15,254 nt of DNA from Sphingobacteriaceae bacterium (lineage in GTDB: Bacteria; Bacteroidota; Bacteroidia; Sphingobacteriales; Sphingobacteriaceae), in assembly GCA_025450155.1 (NCBI GenBank), contig JANWIB010000099.1, positions 1 through 15,254 of the forward strand. The letters run 5' to 3'. Of this stretch, positions 1-7,381 are shown piece by piece (position 1 is the stretch's first letter; each line of letters starts with the position of its first letter). Both the position numbers and the translations under genes were made by a program. The notes beneath the pieces were generated by a model. That model was not told the origin of the DNA and searched no databases. It saw nothing but the letters and a program-made list of their open reading frames with translations.

Positions 1-22
1 GTCAAAGAAATAGTATAAGAAA

Positions 23-40
23 TTATACCTTAAGGTATAA
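23..40. repeat. 18-bp perfect palindrome
   Basis: The two 9-base arms TTATACCTT and AAGGTATAA abut with no loop, giving a perfect dyad. The preceding bases 13-18 (GTATAA) are a third copy of the arm end, so 13-40 can fold in two alternative ways. A second dyad, ATCATTT-C-AAATGAT, lies at 56-70. They could be operators or hairpins belonging to a gene beyond the left edge. No function can be assigned from the sequence. Confidence 0.4.
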
Positions 41-83
41 AACTATCCCTATAACATCATTTCAAATGATTTATAGCTAAAAT

Positions 84-111
84 AAAAAAGATCCAGTTTT
101 TCCTCTGGATC
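84..111 (-). terminator. Rho-independent terminator of the PepSY-like gene
   Basis: On the minus strand a 7-bp stem (arms 105-111 and 90-96, GATCCAG/CTGGATC) with an 8-base loop is followed by six T residues (84-89). It sits about 40 bases beyond the stop codon of the gene ending at 152, where an intrinsic terminator is expected. Confidence 0.7.
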
Positions 112-151
112 CTTGCTGTAAAAATTAAAAATAAGTTTACCTCTTTATTAG

Positions 152-652
152 TTAATTAGCCTTTCGTAAACGCTCTACCTCATCTAATTGACCATCTTCT
201 ACGCGGGCCAAAACCCAATTCTTTCCGCTTTCCAAGTTTATTACCCAAATGCTCCTGTTGGCTTGGTTTACATGGATTGCAGTTGTAATATCATAGGTTG
301 GGTATCCGGTTTTTACCTGGCTTATAACATCTGCTGGTAAATGTTTTTCTTTGCCGTAGCTGATGTGATATATAAGATATCCGTTTCTATCGTATAAAGA
401 ATTATTTTTTTGTTCATTCATAATAAATTTAACCAAATAATTCTTATCCATCTGGTACCATCGGGGATGCAGGGCATCTTTGAAATCCTTTTTAAAAGAG
501 TCTGTAACCTTCTGGCTAACTACAGAAGTACCGGTGATGATTACCGGAGGCAGGGTATCTATTCTTCCCCCTTGCTGAGCCAAAGAAGAACTTCGAGCAG
601 CCAGTAATAATAGCAAGCTTGCAGTTATCCGAAAAAAAAGTTGCGCTTTCAT
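152..652 (-). CDS. Secreted PepSY-like domain protein
   Basis: 166 residues. Residues 1-25 form a signal peptide: a basic start, a leucine run, then a probable cleavage after SLA before QQGG. The mature part (about 50-165) has the order typical of the Bacteroidota PepSY-like ('beta-lactamase-inhibitor-like') family: F-x3-F-x4-HPRWYQ, then a K-F stretch, then a YDRNGYL turn, then a strand-rich C-terminus with a W-V-x-N segment. Such proteins are small periplasmic beta-rich folds of unknown biochemical role. Only one domain copy is present. The gene is monocistronic, with a terminator beyond its stop and its own tandem-box promoter at 685-750. That promoter ties it to the stress regulon rather than to the exporter upstream. 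Family assignment is from remembered sequence pattern, so moderate. Confidence 0.7.
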   Translation of the reverse strand: MKAQLFFRITASLLLLLAARSSSLAQQGGRIDTLPPVIITGTSVVSQKVTDSFKKDFKDALHPRWYQMDKNYLVKFIMNEQKNNSLYDRNGYLIYHISYGKEKHLPADVISQVKTGYPTYDITTAIHVNQANRSIWVINLESGKNWVLARVEDGQLDEVERLRKAN

Positions 653-684
653 AGTTGTATTTTTTTAAGTGAATATATCTAATA

Positions 685-750
685 CGAATTTCGGCAGAAG
701 CACCTGATATATGCCTGATTGTGGTTAAGTAAATAGCTGATTTTGATCAG
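685..750 (-). promoter_or_regulatory. Tandem FNR-like box promoter of the PepSY-like gene
   Basis: Read on the minus strand: distal box CTGATCAAAATCAG (750-737), 8 bp, proximal box TTAACCACAATCAG (728-715), 22 bp, -7-like element GAAATTCG (692-685), then 32 bp to the ATG at 652. The distal box is a perfect dyad (CTGAT-N4-ATCAG). The proximal box has one weak half. The -7 element matches TAnnTTTG poorly, which would suit activator dependence. The assignment rests on the spacing being identical to four other promoters in the window. Confidence 0.7.
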
Positions 751-771
751 ATGAATAAATAGGGCACACCC

Positions 772-1149
772 TTATTTTGGGTGATGCTCCATGTGTTTAT
801 TCTTTTCTGTTTCCGACCTGTCTCCGTTCATTTCATGCATCCGTTTCATCATTTCCGCCCGTTTCATCATCATGTCCATCATCATATTACACATGGCAGA
901 ATCTTTTTTAGCCATATCCATCATCATGTCCATTTTCGTCATTTTATCGGTATTCCCCTTCATCATCATGTGACTGCCAGGTTTTTTCATTAAGGAGTCC
1001 ATCATTTCTGCGGATAGTTTATTATCCTTAAGAATTGCAGAAAAAATCTCCTTTTTCTGCTTGTCGTTTTTAAGCATGGTGTTTACATTTTGGGCTGTGC
1101 AAGCTGTTATGTAAAACAGTGCTGCTAACGTTATTCCAATTGTTTTCAT
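772..1149 (-). CDS. Methionine-rich small lipoprotein
   Basis: 125 residues, of which I count 26 methionines (about one in five). They cluster as MM or MMM groups between residues 49 and 107, separated by Lys and Asp. The tail is His-rich (HMEHHPK). The N-terminus is a lipoprotein signal, with a hydrophobic stretch ending in ITAC and Cys17 as the probable lipidated residue, so the protein should be membrane-anchored in the periplasm or outer membrane. Methionine clusters with His are typical of proteins that bind Cu(I) or Ag(I), or that act as oxidation sinks. Neither role is proven. Residues 24-60 (KQKKEIFSAILKDNKLSAEMMDSL) look helical. It has its own tandem-box promoter (1193-1258). I know no named family for it. 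Confidence 0.75.
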   Translation of the reverse strand: MKTIGITLAALFYITACTAQNVNTMLKNDKQKKEIFSAILKDNKLSAEMMDSLMKKPGSHMMMKGNTDKMTKMDMMMDMAKKDSAMCNMMMDMMMKRAEMMKRMHEMNGDRSETEKNKHMEHHPK

Positions 1150-1192
1150 ATGGATAGATTTTTTATTTTTTGATACGGAATGAATTAAAGTG

Positions 1193-1258
1193 TAAAATTA
1201 CTAATAGGTTATTTTCCCGATTATGAATATGGTCAGCTAAGTATATGATTGTAATCAA
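1193..1258 (-). promoter_or_regulatory. Tandem FNR-like box promoter of the Met-rich lipoprotein gene
   Basis: On the minus strand: distal box TTGATTACAATCAT (1258-1245), one base off the FNR consensus TTGAT-N4-ATCAA; 8 bp; proximal box CTGACCATATTCAT (1236-1223); 22 bp; -7-like element TAATTTTA (1200-1193); 43 bp to the ATG at 1149. The same TAATTTTA occurs at the same place in the BON promoter. The proximal box shares both half-sites with that of the rhodanese gene. Confidence 0.75.
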
Positions 1259-1278
1259 AAGCTAAGGCATATCGGGGA

Positions 1279-1956
1279 TTATACGAGAATTTTTCCATCC
1301 TGCATTTCAATAATGCGATCCGTGCGTTGAGAAAAATCAGGATCATGGGTAACTACAAGGAGGGTTTGTTTTTTTTCCTGGCATAACTCTTTAAAAATGT
1401 CAAACACCAGGTCGCTATTCTTTTTATCCAGATTTCCGGTGGGTTCATCCCCCATGATAATTAAAGGATCATTAATTAAAGCCCGGGCTATAGCTACACG
1501 CTGTTTTTGTCCACCGCTTAGTTGGTTGGGATGTTTTAACGCTTGATCCTGTATTCCCAATGTTTCCAGATGTCGTATCGCCCGATGTTCTATTTCTTGT
1601 TCAGAAAATTTTCCCAGTTTCATTCCGGGAAGCATTACATTTCTAAGTACATTGAACTCTTCGATAAGGTAATGAAACTGGAAAACAAATCCTATTTTTT
1701 CATTGCGAACCTGTGATAGTTCTGCATTGGTTTTATTGTATAAAGACTGATTGTCTATAAAAAGTTGGCCTTCATAATCGGTATCCATAGTAGATAAAAT
1801 ATAGAGCAATGTAGATTTTCCACACCCGGATTTACCTACAATAGAAACGAAGGTTCCTTTTTCAATACTAAAAGTAATATCTGATAATACCTGAAATTTT
1901 ACCGGATCGAAAAAATACTTGTTAATGGCTATGGCTTCGAGAACTTTCTCTGACAT
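1279..1956 (-). CDS. ABC transporter ATP-binding subunit, LolD/MacB type
   Basis: 225 residues, the normal length for the family. All nucleotide-binding motifs are present: Walker A GKSGCGKST (41-49), Q-loop Gln93, signature LSGGQKQR (146-153), Walker B ending in MGDEP with catalytic Glu171, D-loop (GNLD), and H-loop His204. It should power the FtsX-like permease encoded just upstream, from which it is separated by 3 bases. This is the last gene of a three-gene operon (adaptor, permease, ATPase). The family moves lipoproteins, peptides, macrolides or other envelope substrates by mechanotransmission rather than by transport through the membrane pore. The substrate cannot be read from sequence. 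Confidence 0.93.
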   Translation of the reverse strand: MSEKVLEAIAINKYFFDPVKFQVLSDITFSIEKGTFVSIVGKSGCGKSTLLYILSTMDTDYEGQLFIDNQSLYNKTNAELSQVRNEKIGFVFQFHYLIEEFNVLRNVMLPGMKLGKFSEQEIEHRAIRHLETLGIQDQALKHPNQLSGGQKQRVAIARALINDPLIIMGDEPTGNLDKKNSDLVFDIFKELCQEKKQTLLVVTHDPDFSQRTDRIIEMQDGKILV

Positions 1957-1959
1957 ATT

Positions 1960-3219
1960 TTATTTCCCCCGAATGATAATAACCGGATCTACTTTACTGG
2001 CCTTTCGGGCGGGAAACAGCCCGGCAATGTAGGTAGTGATGAGTGCGAAGGTGATACCAATAACATAGTAGATCATATTAAAATTGACGGGATAGGTTTT
2101 TATGGTGGGCAAAGCCTGGGTTTCGAAAGGAATATGACTAATGATAAGCGATAGGCCATAACCTAAGATTAACCCCAATATTCCTCCGGCAATTCCAATA
2201 ATCATAGAAAGAAAAATAAAGATCAGTTTAACATCTTTACCCGAAAATCCGGTTGCTTTAAGAATGGCAATAGAATCCATTTTTTCATAGATAAGCATAT
2301 TGAGAATATTATAAATGCCAAAGCCGGCAACAATAAGCAAAGTAACGCCTACAGAATAGGATATCGTACTTCTAACATTACTGCCCGTTTCGAACTGCGA
2401 ATTTGCCGTTTGTATATCCGTTGCGTCTACTTCAAATAGCCGGGCATATTCTTTTGCGGTGGCCGGGGCCATTTTTAAATCTTTCAGTTTTACCTGGATG
2501 TCCGTAATATAACTTGCCGGTTTGCCTTGTAGTTTTTGTACAGTTTCAAGCGAGGCATAACTCTGCGTATCGTCTATTTCGGCAATGCCGAATTGGATTA
2601 TACCGGTCACCTTCAATTTAGCCTGTTCTCCCTGAGCTGTCGTTACCTGTATTACATCTCCAGGGTTAACCATCATTTTATCGGCAATACCTTTACCGAT
2701 GATGATACTGTTGCTGATGATTGCCAGGTCGGCAATCTTCCCTTCGGTCACATTATCGCTTAATGAAAAAAGTTTTTCTTCTACGGGCACATTTATCCCA
2801 TTAATAATTCCGGCTATTTCAATTGTTCCGGTATTAAAAAATACAGGGGTGGTTATTTTAGGCGCTACATCAATTACCCGTTCATCCTCCTTTATTGCTC
2901 TGATTATTTTCTGGCTATTGTAAATCTCTTTACCCTCATCTTTGGGTTTGATGGAATGAATGAAGTTTTGATGATTATGATTCTTGGAAGAAAGCTCAAC
3001 AGGCTGATTATGGGAAGGCTTGATTTCGTTATAAAGGCGGATGTGAGGTGTGCGATTAAGAATTAAATTATCCAGCATTTTATTTAAACCGGTCATAAAG
3101 CTTACCAATGCAATAAACATAGCGATACCAAAAGTCACTCCGGCCGCTGCTACAACAGATTGTCGAATGCGAGCACGGAGCAGCGTTAGGGCAATATTGA
3201 ACAACAATCGGATGTTCAT
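1960..3219 (-). CDS. ABC transporter permease, FtsX/MacB family
   Basis: 419 residues in the inner membrane. One transmembrane helix lies near the N-terminus (about 20-45). A large periplasmic domain (about 50-280) follows, then three C-terminal helices (about 283-310, 332-362 and 383-405). The end, FPARKASKVDPVIIIRGK, is the characteristic FtsX-type terminus. The N-terminal half carries the periplasmic (MacB-PCD) domain. It starts one base after the adaptor's stop codon, so translation is probably coupled. Two copies would form a dimer with two copies of the ATPase encoded downstream. Unlike classical MacB, the ATPase is a separate polypeptide, as is common in Bacteroidota. Confidence 0.9.
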   Translation of the reverse strand: MNIRLLFNIALTLLRARIRQSVVAAAGVTFGIAMFIALVSFMTGLNKMLDNLILNRTPHIRLYNEIKPSHNQPVELSSKNHNHQNFIHSIKPKDEGKEIYNSQKIIRAIKEDERVIDVAPKITTPVFFNTGTIEIAGIINGINVPVEEKLFSLSDNVTEGKIADLAIISNSIIIGKGIADKMMVNPGDVIQVTTAQGEQAKLKVTGIIQFGIAEIDDTQSYASLETVQKLQGKPASYITDIQVKLKDLKMAPATAKEYARLFEVDATDIQTANSQFETGSNVRSTISYSVGVTLLIVAGFGIYNILNMLIYEKMDSIAILKATGFSGKDVKLIFIFLSMIIGIAGGILGLILGYGLSLIISHIPFETQALPTIKTYPVNFNMIYYVIGITFALITTYIAGLFPARKASKVDPVIIIRGK

Positions 3220-3220
3220 T

Positions 3221-4306
3221 TTATTCTGGTTTATAAATAAACTTTGAAGTATCTAAGCCTTCTATAATCTCTACTTTTCGGTAATCCTGCAATCCGGTTT
3301 TTATTTGCTTTTTTTCATCTTTTGAAATCCATACATATTTGCCATTTTCCAAATAGTTGCGTGGTATAATTAGGGCATTCTTTCTGGTTTGAATAATAAT
3401 ATTAGCTTCAGCCGTTAAATTGGGATATAGCGCCGATGGTGGGTTTACAAAATGGGCATCAACCTGAAAGGTGCGGGATCGTTCATCCATAATCGGGTAT
3501 ATTTTGTCAACCACCCCATCAAATACCTGCCCTTTATAGCTATCCATGGTTATTTCTATATTCTGACCCACTTTTACTCTGGCAATATCATTTTCATCCA
3601 CGTTCATTTCCAAAATAAAATTAGTTGACTTACCCAAAACAGCCAACGGAGCTTGAGGAGTGACCAGCTCTCCTTTATCTTTTAACACATCAAATACTCT
3701 TCCGGAAATAGTACTTCGAATAATATAGTCTGATTGTAATTGGCGATTAATGTCGTAATTGATCGTGGTTTTTTCCAGCTCGTTTTCCAGCTGTGTTTTT
3801 AATTGCCCCAGTTTTTTGCGTGCTGCTTCATAATTGTTCTTTGAACTTGTAGCAGACAATCTGCGTTGTTCAAAATCCAGTTGTGTGCCAATATTTTGTT
3901 CCCATAACTTCTTTTGGCGGGCATATAACGAAGAATCTAGCAGGTATTTATCTTTGGAAAGTTTTACATCTAGCTCCATTTCCTGAAGCTTATCAGAATT
4001 TTTTCGATTATTTTCTCTACTCAACTCTAATGCTAAACGAGCATTTTCGGTATTCAGGCTGGCTACATTGTGGTCCAATATAAACAACACATCCCCATTT
4101 TTTACGGTATCGCCTGGCTTTGCTTTTATATCTTTTAAAATGCCATTAACGGTAGAAAAAACCTGGTATTGCTCTGTAGCTTTAACAGTGGCCGATGCAT
4201 ATACAGCTTCGGTTATATCACTTAAAACAGGCTTTATACGTTCTTTTTTTTTAGAGCAGGAGCAAAAAACCAAGAACAAGGAAATGAAGCAACCAATTTG
4301 TTTCAT
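3221..4306 (-). CDS. Periplasmic adaptor (membrane fusion) lipoprotein, MacA/HlyD family
   Basis: 361 residues. The lipoprotein signal ends in FLVFCSCSKKK (Cys15 or Cys17 lipidated). Domain order is as in MacA/AcrA: first half of a lipoyl-like domain (about 50-75, PGDTVKNGDVLFILD); a long alpha-helical coiled-coil hairpin (about 78-190); second lipoyl half (about 195-225, SGRVFDVLKDKGELV); then a beta-barrel and membrane-proximal region to the end. It would bridge the permease to an outer-membrane channel. It is the first gene of the exporter operon. No TolC-like gene is visible, so the channel must be encoded elsewhere. I found no tandem box upstream (4307-4440), so this operon may not belong to the regulon surrounding it. 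Confidence 0.88.
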   Translation of the reverse strand: MKQIGCFISLFLVFCSCSKKKERIKPVLSDITEAVYASATVKATEQYQVFSTVNGILKDIKAKPGDTVKNGDVLFILDHNVASLNTENARLALELSRENNRKNSDKLQEMELDVKLSKDKYLLDSSLYARQKKLWEQNIGTQLDFEQRRLSATSSKNNYEAARKKLGQLKTQLENELEKTTINYDINRQLQSDYIIRSTISGRVFDVLKDKGELVTPQAPLAVLGKSTNFILEMNVDENDIARVKVGQNIEITMDSYKGQVFDGVVDKIYPIMDERSRTFQVDAHFVNPPSALYPNLTAEANIIIQTRKNALIIPRNYLENGKYVWISKDEKKQIKTGLQDYRKVEIIEGLDTSKFIYKPE

Positions 4307-4483
4307 CTGTATAAATTATTCGTTTTTATTTTTTTTAATAGATATCCTACTTGCTGCTTAGGTTTTATACATTTCGGTTTGGTATGTTGTTGCATGGGAA
4401 GCTTGATTCCATTAAAGGTAAAAATTTATTATTAACGCAAAATAGTTGTTATTCCTACAAATAACGGCAAGTTTAGTTCTATC

Positions 4484-4549
4484 CTGACGAATGTCATCTA
4501 AATAGCTGACAGGTTTCATTTTATGGAGTGAATTGTTTTTGCAATTTTA
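4484..4549 (+). promoter_or_regulatory. Tandem FNR-like box promoter of the rhodanese gene
   Basis: Distal box CTGACGAATGTCAT (4484-4497), 8 bp, proximal box CTGACAGGTTTCAT (4506-4519), 22 bp, -7-like element CAATTTTA (4542-4549), 28 bp to the ATG at 4578. The distal box contains the dyad TGAC-N4-GTCA. Because the inferred transcript begins just after 4549, it decides the start codon: a TTG at 4533 would lie upstream of the message. Confidence 0.72.
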
Positions 4550-4577
4550 TAACAATTTAAGGTTGCAAGTGATTGCT

Positions 4578-4928
4578 ATGGAAAATCATAGACGTGTTAT
4601 GGGAGATTTGTCCGATAAGTCTTCTAAAAAAATGTATGATCTGGATGGTCCAAGCTTTAAAAAAGAACTTTTTAGAACCCCGGATGCCGTTTTATTGGAT
4701 GTGGGAAGTGCGATTGAATTTTTTGAAGGAACACTGCCCGGAGCACTTAACATCGATTATATGGACCGGGATTTTGGCCGTAAAGTTTCTTTTCTTGATC
4801 CGGATAAAACCTATTTTGTGTTTTGCCGCAATGGTAACCGCAGTGCAGCCGCAAGCAAAGAAATGACAAAGCAGGGATTAAAAATTTTTAATCTTGAAAA
4901 AGGAATGGATACCTGGCCTGATGAATAA
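4578..4928 (+). CDS. Single-domain rhodanese (sulfurtransferase)
   Basis: 116 residues from the first ATG. The rhodanese fold covers about residues 20-114. The active-site loop is CRNGNRS (83-89), matching CxxGxRS, with Cys83 the persulfide carrier. Upstream motifs fit: AVLLDVGSAIEFFEGTLPGALNID corresponds to the family's 'D-R-x4-E-x2-GH-I-x-G-A-x-N-I' stretch, with GS in place of the usual R and GTLPGA in place of GHIPGA. No signal peptide is seen, so it is cytoplasmic. Single-domain rhodaneses move sulfane sulfur, for example in sulfide or cyanide detoxification, or deliver it to sulfur-requiring enzymes. The partner is not evident. It is the first plus-strand gene, divergent from the exporter, with its own regulon promoter. 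Confidence 0.88.
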   Translation: MENHRRVMGDLSDKSSKKMYDLDGPSFKKELFRTPDAVLLDVGSAIEFFEGTLPGALNIDYMDRDFGRKVSFLDPDKTYFVFCRNGNRSAAASKEMTKQGLKIFNLEKGMDTWPDE

Positions 4929-4941
4929 AATGGCAATAAGA

Positions 4942-5007
4942 TTGACCAAAATCAGCTATTCTATTAACTCAAATCAGCCCGTTAAAAAAAACCTTTACAG
5001 AAATTTG
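4942..5007 (+). promoter_or_regulatory. Tandem FNR-like box promoter of the Hsp20 gene
   Basis: Distal box TTGACCAAAATCAG (4942-4955), 8 bp, proximal box TTAACTCAAATCAG (4964-4977), 22 bp, -7-like element GAAATTTG (5000-5007), 29 bp to the ATG at 5037. The proximal box is nearly the same as that of the PepSY-like gene (TTAAC-N4-ATCAG). No TTG or TTTG -33 element is apparent at the usual distance; the proximal box occupies that region. Confidence 0.75.
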
Positions 5008-5036
5008 CATCAATCATAAACTTAAAAAATACTACT

Positions 5037-5468
5037 ATGAGCAAATTAATGAGATCAACCGCTCTTCCGTCATTCCGGTCAATGATGGAAGATTTTTGGA
5101 ACACGGAAAATTGGTTTAGAACGCCATTGTTTAATGGAGAGAATCTTCCGGCCGTAAACATTAAAGAGAATGATAAAAACTTTGAGATTGAAGTAGCAGC
5201 GCCCGGTTTTGAAAAGAAGGATTTTAAAGTAGATATTGCCGAGGGAGTATTAACGATTAGTGCCGAAAGCAAGAATGAAATTAAAGAGGACAAAGAAAAT
5301 TATACTCGCAGAGAGTTTTCATTTTCTTCTTTTACCCGGTCATTTACCCTGCCCGAAACTGCAAAGCAGGAGAATATCACTGCTAAGTATGAAAACGGTC
5401 TTCTACGTCTTACTTTGCAAAAATCTAAAAAGCCAGAACTACAAAGAAAACAAGTCGCCATTCAATAA
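5037..5468 (+). CDS. Small heat-shock protein, Hsp20/alpha-crystallin family
   Basis: 143 residues, a typical length. The flexible N-terminus (1-37) contains the usual FWN/WF aromatic segment. The alpha-crystallin domain (about 38-134) includes the family markers VAAPGFEKKDFKV and ENGLLRLTLQK (an x-NG-x-L motif). The tail VAI (140-142) fits the [I/V]-x-[I/V] motif that docks into a neighbouring subunit, so oligomer assembly should be intact. It is an ATP-independent holdase that keeps unfolding proteins soluble in the cytoplasm. It is monocistronic between its tandem-box promoter and a strong terminator. No CIRCE or other heat-shock operator is seen. Control by the FNR-like boxes suggests that metabolic or redox stress, rather than heat alone, induces it. 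Confidence 0.96.
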   Translation: MSKLMRSTALPSFRSMMEDFWNTENWFRTPLFNGENLPAVNIKENDKNFEIEVAAPGFEKKDFKVDIAEGVLTISAESKNEIKEDKENYTRREFSFSSFTRSFTLPETAKQENITAKYENGLLRLTLQKSKKPELQRKQVAIQ

Positions 5469-5473
5469 AGGAA

Positions 5474-5510
5474 AATGAGGCTGGCTAAAAATAAAGCCGG
5501 CCTCATTTCT
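5474..5510 (+). terminator. Strong Rho-independent terminator after the Hsp20 gene
   Basis: A 13-bp stem (arms 5474-5486 and 5495-5507, one G-T wobble) with an 8-base A-rich loop ends in TTTCT. The dyad carries A's on one side and T's on the other, so it could work in both directions. It lies 6 bases after the stop codon. Confidence 0.85.
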
Positions 5511-5550
5511 ATTATGAAAACCAGTTCTGTATGTATCGAATATTTTTACA

Positions 5551-6057
5551 ATGAAAGATATTGTCACCTTTAATGAATTGATGATTTACTACCTGCAAAC
5601 GTTGCTAGATACGGAAATGAAATGGTCGGCGGCCATTGAGCAGGTTTACGATAAAATAAGTTCCCACGAACTTAAGGAACTCTTTTTCCGGTCGGACGAG
5701 TTGTCTCGTAATCATTTACGAATTATTAGCGAAATTTTAGAAGAATTAAAAGCCAGTCAGTCTTTTGCAAAAGAAAATCTGGCCAGAGGTATAATAGATG
5801 AAATGTTCGATATCATACAAACTGCTGTTGATCCGGAGGTTAGAGATTCTGCTCTGTTGGTTTTTCATCAGTGCATGAACCATTATAAAATTGCCCGGTA
5901 TGGTACAGTTAGTTCGTATGCCACACTTTTGGGCGAAGAAAAGGTTGCCGGAAGTATTCATCATTTACTGGTAGAAGAAAAAGGAGCTGATGAAGCGCTA
6001 ACCAAACTGGCCGAATCTAAGATTAATCCGCAGGCGCAATCGCCTTCTTTAATGTAA
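5551..6057 (+). CDS. YciE/YciF-like (DUF892) four-helix ferritin-like protein
   Basis: 168 residues, predicted all-helical. The order fits the DUF892 family of ferritin-like bundles: helix 1 with LLDTEMKWSAA; helix 2 with DELSRNHLRI; helix 3 with MNHYKIARYGTVSSYATLLG; helix 4 with LLVEEKGADEALTKLAES. YciE/YciF proteins are induced by osmotic, bile or stationary-phase stress in enterobacteria, and their function is not settled. In the helix-3 motif that I recall as E-H-Y-E in the family, this protein reads N-H-Y-K (around residues 111-114), so a dimetal site may be lost. No signal peptide. It follows the Hsp20 terminator with no obvious box or -7 element of its own, and is probably co-transcribed with the coiled-coil gene 39 bases downstream. 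Confidence 0.7.
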   Translation: MKDIVTFNELMIYYLQTLLDTEMKWSAAIEQVYDKISSHELKELFFRSDELSRNHLRIISEILEELKASQSFAKENLARGIIDEMFDIIQTAVDPEVRDSALLVFHQCMNHYKIARYGTVSSYATLLGEEKVAGSIHHLLVEEKGADEALTKLAESKINPQAQSPSLM

Positions 6058-6096
6058 AGGTGGTCATTGGTTTATGTCAACTCGCAAAATGAAAAA

Positions 6097-6483
6097 ATGA
6101 ATTTACAAGAGATCTACTTGGAATCCAATCAGTGGTTAAAGGACTTGGAATTCCTTGACATTGAAAGAAAATTTTTAAGAAAAATTATAAAAGATTATGT
6201 AACAGATTCGGGCCTGATAAGTGGGAATATGATAGAACGGTTTAATAAGCAGTTATTTGAACTGGAGATCGAAATACATACGCTACGAGATGATGTTCTA
6301 ACAATCCAAACAAAAATGGATTTGATGGTTAAGGATCTGATTACCGGGGGGAGAAAAGAAGTTAAAGCAACGTATCAAACAATTCGTCATCGTATGGATG
6401 AGTTGTTTGCCTCATTTAAACGATTTAAACAGGAGCTTTTCCAGCTGGCAAATCAAATTATAGAAGAAGAAGCGATAGACTAA
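6097..6483 (+). CDS. Hypothetical coiled-coil protein
   Basis: 128 residues from the first ATG; an in-frame TTG at 6067 is less likely. The protein is almost entirely helical. Heptad-like hydrophobic spacing runs through about residues 5-75 (RFNKQLFELEIEIHTLRDDV) and again in 85-125. It is charged, has no cysteine, and has no signal or membrane segment. I do not recognise a family. Similar small helical proteins occur next to stress genes in Bacteroidota. It follows the YciF-like gene by 39 bases and is probably in the same operon. Its stop lies only 6 bases from the end of the convergent stress-protein gene, leaving no room for a separate terminator. Confidence 0.6.
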   Translation: MNLQEIYLESNQWLKDLEFLDIERKFLRKIIKDYVTDSGLISGNMIERFNKQLFELEIEIHTLRDDVLTIQTKMDLMVKDLITGGRKEVKATYQTIRHRMDELFASFKRFKQELFQLANQIIEEEAID

Positions 6484-6489
6484 TTATTC

Positions 6490-7326
6490 TTATCTGTAAT
6501 GTGCAATAAATAAGGGTAATTGAGTGTTTTTCATTAAAAGATCAGCTATACTTTCCTTAAACCATCTTGATATCATGCTGCGGTGATAAGCGCCCAGTGC
6601 AACCAGTTCATTTCGTTTATTTTTGAGATAATTTAGAATTTCAACCTCCGGATCTCCTTCTAGTAAAATGTATCTGGCTTTGGGATAATGGCAGCTAATA
6701 AATTCTTTAATCAGTTTATTTTCCGGAAGACTTCTTTGTTCGTTTGTTGGTTTTACGGATACCACTTCAACAGGTAAATCTTTCAGCCAGGGTAGTATAT
6801 AGCTGAATATTTTAACGGTATATACAGAAGAAGGGGATCCATCGTATAGTAGAACTATTTTTTTGGGATTCTTGTAAACAGTGGGTACCAAAAGTACCGG
6901 ACATTGAACATCTGTTAGCAGGTCTCTTATAAAAGCTGTTGGAAGTTCCTCTTTGTAATGTGTAAGTGTTTCATTGCTTGCAATGATTAGCAGATCACTA
7001 TAAATAGATTCTCTTAATAACTCCTGGATGGCAATACCCTTATCATGATGGATAATATGGCGTAGTTGAGCAGTCTTACATGACTGCTTAAAATTCAATA
7101 CTGCTTGTTTACGTGTTTGCGCATCTTTATCCATGAGTTGTTTCACTTTTTCCGGCGAAATACCCTGGCTTCCTACCAAGTCGAAAAGTTTGTAACTATG
7201 GTAAGTAAAATCATCCAAAAAAATTCCGGTTAACAAGCTATCACTTTCATTAGCCAGTTTCAGAGCATACTTTTTCGTGCTTTCAGAGAATTTTAATCCA
7301 TCAAATGCCGCAATTATTTTTTTCAT
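6490..7326 (-). CDS. Universal stress protein, two tandem USP domains
   Basis: 278 residues when started at MKKIIAAFDG; a TTG 30 bases upstream is an unlikely start. Domain 1 covers about 1-145: opening strand KKIIAAFDG, a first-domain 'LLIIASNET' strand, closing CPVLLVP. Domain 2 covers about 150-278: KKIVLLYDGS opening, closing LPLFIAH. The second domain keeps a glycine-loop-like motif GAYHRSMISRWFKES near the C-terminus, resembling the ATP-binding G-2x-G-9x-G-S/T type with substitutions. The first has no such loop. USPs are cytoplasmic, bind ATP or other nucleotides in some members, and promote survival during growth arrest or hypoxia. It lies 55 bases downstream of the other USP gene on the same strand without a convincing promoter, so probably co-transcribed. 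Confidence 0.88.
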   Translation of the reverse strand: MKKIIAAFDGLKFSESTKKYALKLANESDSLLTGIFLDDFTYHSYKLFDLVGSQGISPEKVKQLMDKDAQTRKQAVLNFKQSCKTAQLRHIIHHDKGIAIQELLRESIYSDLLIIASNETLTHYKEELPTAFIRDLLTDVQCPVLLVPTVYKNPKKIVLLYDGSPSSVYTVKIFSYILPWLKDLPVEVVSVKPTNEQRSLPENKLIKEFISCHYPKARYILLEGDPEVEILNYLKNKRNELVALGAYHRSMISRWFKESIADLLMKNTQLPLFIAHYR

Positions 7327-7381
7327 TAGAAAGGATTTGAGATAACATACAATCAAACCAGCATCATTATTCGATTCGTAT

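Noticed and set aside
781..993. His-rich plus-strand ORF
   Set aside because: It is the antisense of the methionine codons (CAT on the other strand) of the Met-rich lipoprotein gene, which has a lipoprotein signal and a promoter.
4403..4416. TTGATTCCATTAAA upstream of the exporter operon as an FNR box
   Set aside because: Only one half-site matches, no second box lies 22 bp away and no -7-like element is at the expected place.
4533..4577. TTG start giving a 131-residue rhodanese
   Set aside because: It lies within the inferred -7 element region, upstream of the expected transcript start, and ATG 4578 begins a normal-length protein.
6067..6096. TTG start for the coiled-coil protein
   Set aside because: ATG 6097 is in frame and starts the helical part; the extra ten residues look like spacer.
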